5,293 nt of DNA, from NCBI GenBank assembly GCA_012031455.1, contig JAAUTM010000142.1:1-5293 (forward strand). Reading direction: 5' to 3'. The notes under the pieces were generated by a model. That model searched no databases and had not been told where the DNA came from. It saw only the letters and a program-made list of their open reading frames with translations. The position numbers and the translations under genes are program-made. This DNA is from Phycisphaerales bacterium. Its GTDB lineage: Bacteria; Planctomycetota; Phycisphaerae; Phycisphaerales; Phycisphaeraceae. The stretch's first letter is position 1. The number at the start of each line of letters is the position of its first letter. This document shows positions 1 to 5,293 of the stretch, piece after piece.

Positions 1-2
1 GG

Positions 3-314
3 CGACTGGGGTATTACCGCAAGCTGGCCAAGGGTAAATCAAGTTTGATTCTGCGCGTGTTCGGGCCGATGCCTGGCGAGCCTTATGTGGATGTGCCGCT
101 GGCAAGTGATGCATTTTCGGGGTGATTGCGTGCAGGCGTATAACGATGATGGCACGTTTGGGGGCTTTGGAGAAATGGAATATCACGACCCGGCGATCGT
201 GGCCGGTCGTCAACCACCAGCCGGGTGGGGACCTGCATCACGCATGTGCTGGTCGGACCCGACAAGGATATTCGCGCTGCGGGCTTAATGCTTATGGGCG
301 TGAAGGTGGGGTAA
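3..314 (+). CDS. 3' end of an unidentified protein, possibly galactose-mutarotase-like; two apparent frameshifts
   Basis: Only the C-terminal part is in the window, and no single frame is open throughout. Frame 3 reads from base 3 to a TGA at 123-125, ending LASDAFSG. Removing one G from the GGGG run at 119-122 moves into the next frame, which continues as GDCVQAYNDDGTFGGFGEME then YHDPAIV. One base appears to be missing at about 200-216, returning the reading to frame 3 with THVLVGPDKDIRAAGLMLMG and a TAA stop at 312-314. The stitched tail is about 104 residues and reads like a genuine protein. The YNDDG...FGEMEYHDPAI segment followed by a THVLVGP strand vaguely resembles the last strands of aldose-epimerase-like (galactose mutarotase fold) proteins. 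I recognise no catalytic residue, so the family is a guess. A strong terminator follows 30 bases after the stop, so this is the last gene of its transcript. Confidence 0.55.
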
Positions 315-343
315 GTTTTACCAAATTGAACCGTTGATCTTAC

Positions 344-376
344 AAAGCCCGGGCATGAACAAGCCTGGGCTTTTTT
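344..376 (+). terminator. Intrinsic terminator of the upstream plus-strand gene
   Basis: An 11-bp stem (AAAGCCCGGGC at 344-354 pairing with GCCTGGGCTTT at 363-373, one G-T wobble) encloses an 8-base loop and runs straight into TTTTTT at 371-376. It lies 30 bases after the TAA at 312-314. On the minus strand the same hairpin has only three T's after it, so it would be a weak terminator for the converging dehydrogenase gene, though its position between two convergent genes would suit both. Confidence 0.85.
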
Positions 377-383
377 CATTGAC

Positions 384-407
384 ACTTTTTGCCAATTGAG
401 AAAAAGT
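384..407. repeat. Short inverted repeat between convergent genes
   Basis: ACTTTTT (384-390) and AAAAAGT (401-407) are perfect inverted arms around a 10-base loop containing the palindrome CAATTG. The flanks TTGAC (379-383) and GTCAA (406-410) nearly extend the symmetry. It sits directly after the minus-strand dehydrogenase stop (411-413). It is AT-rich and lacks a GC stem, so it is not a classical terminator, although it could help end or stabilise the minus-strand transcript. Confidence 0.35.
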
Positions 408-410
408 CAA

Positions 411-1132
411 TCAGGGACTGGGCAATTGGATGGTTTCGCCACTGGTGTACGGGCGGGTGCCCAGCAGGCAGTCACGGATGACGGAGGCAACGGCGGTGGG
501 AGCCAGAGTTTTATTTTTAGGGAGTTTGCTTTCATCCCACATCGAGCGCAGCATCGGTGTTTCGATGGCACCGGGGGCGATGCACACGGCCTTGATGCCG
601 ACTCGTTTGCCTTCGTCAGCGGTGACACGGGTGAACATGTTGAGTGCGGCTTTGGCAGGGCGTAAAGGGCAAAACCGGGGAAGGGCGAAATGCTGGCCAT
701 GGAAGAGACATTGGCGATGAAGCCAGCTTTTTGCTGCTTGAAAATCGGCCAGGCGGCAGTGGTCAGATAGATGACGCTGGAAAGATTGATGTCAAGGGTG
801 GTCCGCCATTCCTGCGGGGTGATTTTTTCGATGGGCACCATGGAGGCATAGCCAGCCACGTTGATGAGGGCATCAATACGTCCGAATTGTTGCATGGCAT
901 TATCGATGATCGCCTTGCATGTGGCAGGTTCGGCGATATCGGCTTGGTGCGAGATGACTTTGAGCCTCGGTGATGTCTGATGAATCAGTTGGGCGGTTTG
1001 TTCGAGTTTTTCAGTAGTACGACCTGCCAGCAACAGTTCGTAGCCGGACTCGGCAAGCAGCAGGGCGAGGGCTTGGCCAACCCCGGAACCAGCCCCGGTG
1101 ATGATGGCAGATTTGGTTGCATTTGCGTTCAT
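411..1132 (-). CDS. Short-chain dehydrogenase/reductase (SDR), one apparent frameshift
   Basis: A classical SDR, an NAD(P)(H)-dependent oxidoreductase of the cytoplasm; the substrate cannot be told from sequence. From the ATG at 1132 the protein shows the cofactor motif TGAGSGVG (residues 12-19), D65 after the third strand, NVAG (91-94), N116, S144 and Y157-x-x-x-K161, which is the full Asn-Ser-Tyr-Lys tetrad at the usual spacing. Right after K161 the frame breaks: adding one base at the TTT run of 651-653 (AAA on the coding strand) gives KAALNMFTRVTADEGK and, further on, IAPGAIETPM with the SDR PG motif, to a TGA at 411-413. The repaired product is 240 residues, normal for the family. Without repair the frame runs on to 407 with an unrelated tail. 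The start at 1132 is preferred over an in-frame ATG at 1180, inside the end of mqnE, because AAGGAA lies just upstream. It follows mqnE by about 40 bases and is probably co-transcribed with it. Confidence 0.85.
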
Positions 1133-1140
1133 AGGTGGGA

Positions 1141-1146
1141 TTCCTT
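1141..1146 (-). promoter_or_regulatory. Ribosome binding site deciding the SDR start
   Basis: The coding-strand sequence AAGGAA lies 8 bases before the ATG at 1132. It supports this start over the longer in-frame alternative at 1180, which would overlap the end of mqnE and add 16 residues ahead of the normal SDR N-terminus. Confidence 0.6.
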
Positions 1147-1173
1147 GTATGAAGTTCAATACTGGCGATCGGA

Positions 1174-2349
1174 TTAACACGACGTCGGGCTGCCACTGGC
1201 ATCCTTGACCAAGTCATTGTTCATGACGTTCCAGTTGGCACCTTGACGAATCACCTGGCGATAGAGCGTGTCTCGTTCGACGGGAATCATGCCCGCATCA
1301 CGGATAGCCCGACGCAGGGCGTTTACATCCACTTCCTGATGGGTGGTGGTTCCGCCCACTTTGGTGATGTCGTACCAGACCACCGTGCCATCGATGTCAT
1401 CCACGCCAAATTGCAGAGACAGTTGCGCAAGCGGCAACGTCTGCATGATCCAGAAGGCTTTCACATGGGCGAAGTTGTCCAGCATCAGGCGTGATACCCC
1501 AAGCATACGCAGGTCATCGATGCCACAGGGACCGGGCAAGTTTTGCAGGGCGGAATCATCAGGGATAAAGGGGAGTGGAATCACGGTTTGAAAACGGGCA
1601 GGGTGGTGGGCGGCGATGGCTTCATCCTGCGCCTGACGCAGAAGGCACAGATGATGAATGCGATCTTCATGCGATTCAATGTGCCCGTAGAGGATGGTGG
1701 CGTTGGACCAGAGGCCGAGCTTGTGGGCAGTTCGGTGAACATCCAGCCAGCGGTCGGAGCGGATTTTGCCTTTGAATGCCTGGTCGTGCACCCGGTCATC
1801 GAATACCTCAGCCCCGCCCCCGGGGAGCGAACCCAGACCGGCTTCACGCAGTTCTTTGAGGATGCCTTCCAGATCGTGCGGACGTTTGGCAATGCGTGCC
1901 AGATGGACGATTTCCACAGCGGTGAAGGCTTTGATATGCAATTTGGGCGCAGCTTCACGAATGCCCCGGAGCATGTCGGTGTAGTAACTAAACGGCATGT
2001 ACGGGTGCAGGCCACCGACAATGTGAATTTCCGTAGCCCCATCGAGTTGAGCCTGCTGTGCCTGCTGGGCGATCTGCTCGATGGTCATTTCATAAACCCC
2101 GCCACGGGGGTCATCTTTTTTGCGGTAAAACGAACAAAACTGGCATGACAAGGCACAAAGATTGGTGTAATTAAGGTGCCGGTTGATGTTGTAGTAGGTG
2201 TTGGCCCCGTGCAACCGGGTACGGGCTAAGTGGGCCAGTCGGCCTAGCTGCCAGAGGTCGCTGGTTTGCAGGAGCATCAGGCCTTCGTCGGCGCTGAGGC
2301 GAGCCCCGGATTGCACTTTGGCGGTGATGTCTTGCATGGAGGATGGCAT
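1174..2349 (-). CDS. mqnE: Aminofutalosine synthase MqnE (radical SAM, menaquinone biosynthesis)
   Basis: MqnE joins the radical SAM product of S-adenosylmethionine to 3-[(1-carboxyvinyl)oxy]benzoate to give 6-amino-6-deoxyfutalosine, an early step of the futalosine route to menaquinone. From the ATG at 2349 the protein is 391 residues. The [4Fe-4S]-binding CALSCQFC (C65, C69, C72) follows NRHLNYTN. Family blocks follow: GATEIHIVGGLHP, HIKAFTAVEI, LPGGGAEVF, NATILYGHIESHEDR, RLMLDNFAHVKAFWIM, DDIDGTVVW and IPVERDTLYR. The wording GATEIHIVGGLHP...KAFTAVEI and the conserved LMLDN...KAFWIM stretch separate MqnE from the related cyclase MqnC. The frame is intact. It can be extended to a TTG at 2409, but those 20 residues look non-family. 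The ATG at 2337 (MQDITAKVQSG) is an equally good start by similarity, and no Shine-Dalgarno precedes either. The last dozen residues are unconserved. It leads a probable operon with the SDR gene. The other mqn genes are not in this window. Confidence 0.93.
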   Translation of the reverse strand: MPSSMQDITAKVQSGARLSADEGLMLLQTSDLWQLGRLAHLARTRLHGANTYYNINRHLNYTNLCALSCQFCSFYRKKDDPRGGVYEMTIEQIAQQAQQAQLDGATEIHIVGGLHPYMPFSYYTDMLRGIREAAPKLHIKAFTAVEIVHLARIAKRPHDLEGILKELREAGLGSLPGGGAEVFDDRVHDQAFKGKIRSDRWLDVHRTAHKLGLWSNATILYGHIESHEDRIHHLCLLRQAQDEAIAAHHPARFQTVIPLPFIPDDSALQNLPGPCGIDDLRMLGVSRLMLDNFAHVKAFWIMQTLPLAQLSLQFGVDDIDGTVVWYDITKVGGTTTHQEVDVNALRRAIRDAGMIPVERDTLYRQVIRQGANWNVMNNDLVKDASGSPTSC

Positions 2350-2356
2350 GGGGCCA

Positions 2357-2362
2357 ATTATA
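2357..2362 (-). promoter_or_regulatory. Candidate -10 element of mqnE
   Basis: A perfect TATAAT on the minus strand ends 7 bases before the ATG at 2349. No convincing -35 hexamer lies at the usual distance. If used, transcription would begin at or next to the start codon, giving a leaderless or near-leaderless message, which would fit the absence of a Shine-Dalgarno sequence. A TATAAT can occur by chance, so this is tentative. Confidence 0.35.
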
Positions 2363-2484
2363 GGGCTGGCCGCATGTGCGGGGTTGTTTCTACACCATGT
2401 CGGGGACAACTTTGCATTACTTATGAATACCCTGCTTGACGAAAGCCTGTATCCATACGAAACTTGGAGACATCGGCAGCGGTG

Positions 2485-2513
2485 TTGACCGCGTCATAGT
2501 GATTGGTTATTTC
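2485..2513 (+). promoter_or_regulatory. Candidate sigma-70-type promoter of the coiled-coil gene
   Basis: TTGACC (2485-2490, five of six matches to the -35 consensus) is followed after 17 bases by TATTTC (2508-2513), a poor -10. The implied leader of about 20 bases would still include AAGGAG at 2527-2532. The weak -10 keeps confidence low. Confidence 0.25.
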
Positions 2514-2541
2514 CAATTCGCAGGGCAAGGAGCATTGATCG

Positions 2542-3918
2542 ATGGCTACCACTCGTCGGGGCGACAGCGTGACAGGTTTTGCGGTCGGTCTGGTGGTGTT
2601 TGTGGTGTTGTTCGTCATCGCCCTCGTGGCAGCTATTCTGGCGTATACGCAGATTGATACCGCCCAGAAGACGGCTGCCCAGGCTTCCAGCGATCTGGCA
2701 CGCTGGATCAAACCCGGCGAACGATCAGACCCCGACATTGATGCGCTATACAACACGGCTGGTAATAACTCCGTGGCTGGTCTGCTCAACGCAGAAAATC
2801 GGGAACTCAAACGCTTGATCAGCGGGGACCCTCGGCAGAGCCTTGAAGGTTTGCGGATGGATATTCGGCAGGCGGGTATCAATCCCGAAAGCGCTGCTCT
2901 CATCGGAGAGCTTCGGCGCGTACTGGCTGAAAAGAAGGCCATGGAAGAGCGTGCTGCCAAAGCTCTGGCGGACCGTGATGGTTTGTCCAAGCGGTTTGTT
3001 CAACTGGAAGATGCCAAGAAGGTATCGGATCAGAAGTTGGCCGATGCCGAGAAACAACTCCGTGGACAGTTTGATGGGCTTCGCGATCAGCAGACCAAGT
3101 ATGAATCCACCTCCGCTGGTGAGCGGAAGAAACTCGAGCAACGACTTGGGGATGTGCAGGGCAAACTGCAGAAAGAGTTGACGGATGCCAATGCTCAGGT
3201 CGAGCAGCTCAAACAGGATGCGACTGTGCTGCGGCAGAGGCTGGCGGACATCATGGCTGTGCGCAGCAATGTCACCGGTGGCCCTGATCCTGCCACGATG
3301 CCCGATGGGGAAGTGATCGGGGTGTCGTCCGATCAACGCGTGGTTTACATCAACATCGGGCGCAAGCAGCGCGTGACATTGGGGCTGACCTTCAACGTTT
3401 ATGAACGGGCGGGCGCCATCGAAAAGGAAGCTGACGGGGAACTCAAGACTGGCAAAGCCATCATTGAAATCACCAGCATTGCAGACAACACTGCCACTGG
3501 ACGGGTGATCCAAATGACGCGCAACACCAGTTTGTCCGAAGGGGACATGATTGCCAATCTGGTGTACGACCCCAACCAGAACTACAAGTTCCACGTCTTT
3601 GGAAGGTTTGATCTGGACCGCACTGGTCAACCCAATGATTCGGACCGCAAACGTTTGGAACAGATGATTCTGCAGTGGGGCGGTACGCTGCAGGAAAGCC
3701 TTTCGTACGACACGGATTTTCTGGTGATCGGAGCCGAGCCTGCCCGACCGGAGCCTTTGCGCAGCGATGTGCGTGATCCTCGCTTGATCGAAGAATTTGC
3801 TGTCAAGCAGCGTGTATGGGAGGACTACCAGCGTCTGCTTCAGGAAGCCAACCGATACCAGACACGCGTGCTCAACACCAATCGGTTCCTCAACCTCGTG
3901 GGCTACTACCAGCGTTAA
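2542..3918 (+). CDS. Signal-anchored coiled-coil protein with beta domain and C-terminal BRCT-like domain
   Basis: An intact 458-residue protein I cannot name. A short N-terminus with two arginines (MATTRRGDS) precedes one hydrophobic segment at about 12-34, which predicts a cytoplasmic N-terminus with the rest exported. A charged, Glu/Lys/Gln/Ala-rich coiled coil spans about 117-237. A beta-rich domain follows at about 254-343 (DGEVIGVSS, VVYINIGRKQRVTLGLTFNVY, GKAIIEI, LSEGDMIANLVYDP), resembling the small beta domain of FlgT-like envelope proteins. The end, about 348-456, looks like a BRCT domain of the NAD-dependent DNA ligase type: FHVFGRFDLD, the WGG at 379-381, TDFLVIG at 391-397, then after a charged insertion YQRLLQEA...VLNTNRFLNLVGY, matching the last helix-strand-helix of ligase BRCTs. 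The start is supported by AAGGAG (2527-2532) 9 bases upstream. The acyltransferase gene follows about 55 bases later on the same strand. A structural or scaffolding role at the envelope is possible, but the function is unknown. Confidence 0.88.
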   Translation: MATTRRGDSVTGFAVGLVVFVVLFVIALVAAILAYTQIDTAQKTAAQASSDLARWIKPGERSDPDIDALYNTAGNNSVAGLLNAENRELKRLISGDPRQSLEGLRMDIRQAGINPESAALIGELRRVLAEKKAMEERAAKALADRDGLSKRFVQLEDAKKVSDQKLADAEKQLRGQFDGLRDQQTKYESTSAGERKKLEQRLGDVQGKLQKELTDANAQVEQLKQDATVLRQRLADIMAVRSNVTGGPDPATMPDGEVIGVSSDQRVVYINIGRKQRVTLGLTFNVYERAGAIEKEADGELKTGKAIIEITSIADNTATGRVIQMTRNTSLSEGDMIANLVYDPNQNYKFHVFGRFDLDRTGQPNDSDRKRLEQMILQWGGTLQESLSYDTDFLVIGAEPARPEPLRSDVRDPRLIEEFAVKQRVWEDYQRLLQEANRYQTRVLNTNRFLNLVGYYQR

Positions 3919-3973
3919 ATGCTGATCGATTGTGCCACGTTGAGCGGGTGCTTCGGGTTCAAGCAGGGCTGGG

Positions 3974-5090
3974 TTGTTGGTGATTGATTCCTTGTTCAAC
4001 CATGGGTCGCAAGCCCCTTCACGGTGGCTTGGGCCCATTTTTCTTGCATGGATAACCGCGGTGGCACGCAACACTAATCCTTGGGTATTGCATTCCCAGT
4101 ATCTGGCGGTCAGGGCACTGGCAATGGGTTTGACATCCGTGAATGCGGATGCCTCCATGGCTGCGGCCAGGGGAGTCGGGCGTGTCGTATGCATGCTGGA
4201 TCGGCGCCATCGGATGCGGGCGTTTTACAACCTGCGTCGCAGTTTGGCTGGTGTTTCACCCCGCATCATCGATGAACTGGTGGTGGGCAGCTTTGAGCAC
4301 TTGATACAACTGGCGATGGAAGTATGTCATACCCCTCGCATCATTCACCCTCATGCCTGGACTCAGCGCGTTCAGCTCACCGACATGGGGCCTGCCATCG
4401 CGCAACTGAGCAGCGGCAAGCCAGCCTTGCTGGTCACCGGCCACATGGGCAACTGGGAAATCCTTGGTTACCTGCTTGCCACTCTGGGTTTAAGGTTCAC
4501 GCCATCGCCCGTCCGCTGGACAACCCGCTCATCAATGACTGGCTTTTAGGCATCCGTGAGAAACGGGGCTTTCGATCATCACCAAATGGGATGCTCGGGA
4601 AACCATGCTGGATGTGGTTCAACGAGGTGAGTTGCTCGCATTCATCGCCGATCAGGACGCTGGGGCAAAGGGCCTGTTTGTCCCGTTCTTTGGCAAGCTG
4701 GCCAGCACCTACAAGTCAATCGGTTTGCTGGCACTGCATCAGAATCTACCCATCATCTGTGGTTATGCGATGCGGCGAAGCCAGACCCGTGGCTGCCAAT
4801 ATCAACTGGGTACCACTGATGTCATCCATCCCCATGAATGGGCGGATCATCCCGATCCATTGTTTTACGTCACCGCCCGTTACACACGTGCCATTGAAAA
4901 AATGGTCCGCCTGGCACTGCCCCAGTATTTCTGGATGCACCGGCGCTGGAAAACACGCCCGCGCTGGGAGCGTGAAGGTAAAGCCATGCCCGTTTCAGTG
5001 CGCAAAAACCTTGAATCTCTGCCATGGATGACCCCTGCTGAATTGGACTCCCTTGGCATCCCCATCCCCGCCCAGGACCTGTCTGTATGA
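3974..5090 (+). CDS. LpxL/HtrB-type lysophospholipid (lipid A) acyltransferase, two apparent frameshifts
   Basis: A membrane-associated acyltransferase of the LpxL/LpxM family, which moves an acyl chain from acyl-ACP to a lipid A precursor or related lysolipid. The catalytic HX4E motif is visible as GHMGNWE (His codon 4442-4444, Glu codon 4457-4459). Other family blocks are the basic RMRAFYNLRRSL, ARPLDNPLINDWL, IADQDAGAKGLFVPFFGK with an AST after it, and YFWMHRRWKTRPRW near the end. Three frames are needed. A T seems to be missing at 4496-4497 (making GLRFHAIARPLDN) and another base at about 4573-4575 (making RGFRIITKWDARETMLDVV). Repaired, the protein is about 372 residues from TTG 3974, longer than the roughly 306 of E. 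coli LpxL. The start is uncertain: TTG 3974, GTG 3980 or a later GTG/TTG are possible, with only a weak AGGG at 3965-3968 upstream. The stop is TGA at 5088-5090. Family membership is firm; the substrate is not. Confidence 0.88.
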
Positions 5091-5203
5091 GTGAGGTTTC
5101 CTTATTCCTGATCTTGTGGTCCGCAACAAGATCCGGATGTTTCACACCCACTAAAACCTGCTACATGCCCCTCGCCTTCCAACGTGCTAAACTTCCAGCA
5201 TGA
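5087..5203 (+). CDS. Doubtful 38-residue ORF bridging the acyltransferase and lipA
   Basis: The ATG at 5087 overlaps the acyltransferase stop as ATGA, and the TGA at 5201-5203 overlaps the lipA start as ATGA. AGGA at 5074-5077 lies 9 bases before the start, so translational coupling at both ends is possible. The product begins MSEVSLFLILWSATRSGCF and is mildly hydrophobic at first, with no recognisable domain. The stretch also contains a hairpin and a lipA promoter candidate, so it may simply be an intergenic region that happens to stay open. Confidence 0.15.
   Translation: MSEVSLFLILWSATRSGCFTPTKTCYMPLAFQRAKLPA
5110..5133 (+). terminator. Hairpin between the acyltransferase and lipA
   Basis: Perfect 8-bp arms GATCTTGT (5110-5117) and ACAAGATC (5126-5133) flank an 8-base loop 20 bases after the acyltransferase stop. 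Only a short T run (ATGTTTC) follows, so this would be an inefficient terminator or an RNA-stabilising structure, not a classical one. Confidence 0.4.
5185..5193 (+). promoter_or_regulatory. Candidate extended -10 element of lipA
   Basis: TGCTAAACT contains the TGn extension and a four-of-six -10 hexamer (TAAACT), ending 6 bases before the lipA ATG. No -35 match is evident, which an extended -10 could tolerate. Transcription from it would start at the initiation codon, consistent with the lack of a Shine-Dalgarno sequence before lipA. Confidence 0.3.
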
Positions 5204-5293
5204 AACGTGTTTCCCTCAGCGAGCAGATCATCACCCAGCCCCAGGCCCGCGACTTTGTACGTCGTCGCAAACCACCCTGGCTTCGTGCCAAAC
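5200..5293 (+). CDS. lipA: Lipoyl synthase LipA, N-terminal fragment
   Basis: LipA is a radical SAM enzyme with an auxiliary iron-sulfur cluster that inserts two sulfur atoms into octanoyl groups on the E2 subunits of 2-oxoacid dehydrogenases and on glycine cleavage H protein. Only the first 31 codons are present, running off the window. The visible RRRKPPWLRAK matches the basic K/L-P-x-W-L-R/K element that opens the conserved part of lipoyl synthases, just before the first cysteine motif. The cysteine motifs lie beyond the window, so the call rests on this short stretch. The start is the only sensible ATG. It has no Shine-Dalgarno, and a -10-like TGCTAAACT sits 6 bases upstream. Confidence 0.72.
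   Translation, partial: MKRVSLSEQIITQPQARDFVRRRKPPWLRAK

Larger units (their letters stand above)
2350..2541. other. Divergent intergenic region between mqnE and the coiled-coil gene
   Basis: About 190 bases separate the two divergent starts and should hold both promoters. A minus-strand TATAAT lies near mqnE and a plus-strand TTGACC lies about 57 bases before the coiled-coil gene. A 21-codon ORF at 2423-2488 (+) has no ribosome binding site or recognisable content. I see no riboswitch, operator palindrome or RNA gene. Confidence 0.5.

Noticed and set aside
1543..2148. 201-codon plus-strand open frame opposite mqnE
   Set aside because: It is antisense to the well-conserved central part of mqnE and has no domain of its own.
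2423..2488. 21-codon ORF in the divergent intergenic region as a leader peptide
   Set aside because: There is no ribosome binding site, no run of regulatory codons and no adjacent attenuator hairpin.
3919..3987. 22-codon ORF starting directly after the coiled-coil gene stop
   Set aside because: It has no ribosome binding site and no recognisable content. It is noted only as a possible piece of the acyltransferase N-terminus if another indel exists.
2746..4194. Long (482-codon) minus-strand open frame across the coiled-coil gene
   Set aside because: It is antisense to a protein with a clear signal anchor, coiled coil and domains, and its translation has no recognisable family. It also runs past the end of the coiled-coil gene into the acyltransferase N-terminus. 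Third-position bias explains the lack of stops.
4324..5031. 235-codon plus-strand frame within the acyltransferase
   Set aside because: Only its central piece (HAIARPLDNP...REKRGF) is real acyltransferase sequence, between the two frame breaks. The rest is out-of-frame reading.
1..5293. CRISPR arrays, insertion sequences, tRNA or rRNA genes, riboswitches
   Set aside because: Reading both strands, I saw no regularly spaced repeats, transposase motifs, terminal inverted repeats or recognisable structured RNA.

Overview
This window looks like chromosomal DNA of a Gram-negative-type bacterium with moderately high GC. My best guess is a planctomycete, possibly Phycisphaerae, as a metagenome or low-coverage assembly. 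The reasons are a futalosine-pathway menaquinone gene (mqnE), an LpxL/HtrB-type lipid A acyltransferase that implies an outer membrane, and a large membrane-anchored coiled-coil protein whose C-terminal architecture I associate with planctomycetes. The taxonomic call is inference, not proof.

Layout. At 3-314 (+) is the 3' end of an unidentified gene, closed by a good intrinsic terminator (344-376). From 2349 down to 411 on the minus strand runs a probable two-gene operon: mqnE (aminofutalosine synthase, intact) followed after about 40 bases by a short-chain dehydrogenase/reductase with one frameshift. A divergent intergenic region of about 190 bases separates this from the plus-strand block. 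That block holds an intact 458-residue signal-anchored coiled-coil protein with a predicted beta domain and a BRCT-like C-terminal domain (2542-3918), a lysophospholipid/lipid A acyltransferase with two frameshifts (about 3974-5090), a doubtful 38-codon ORF, and the first 31 codons of lipoyl synthase lipA (5200 to the window end).

How the genes relate. MqnE supplies an early step of menaquinone synthesis. The acyltransferase belongs to envelope lipid synthesis and LipA to lipoate cofactor assembly. They do not form one obvious pathway. The coiled-coil protein and the acyltransferase are adjacent, co-oriented and both concern the envelope.

Three of the five main genes carry single-base frame breaks, five in all. 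Protein similarity continues across each break and several fall in short homopolymers, so sequencing or assembly error is more likely than gene decay. I see no CRISPR array, insertion sequence, tRNA or rRNA. The most unusual item is the predicted exported protein ending in a BRCT-like domain. Two genes (mqnE, lipA) also have a -10-like element placed so that transcription could begin at the start codon.
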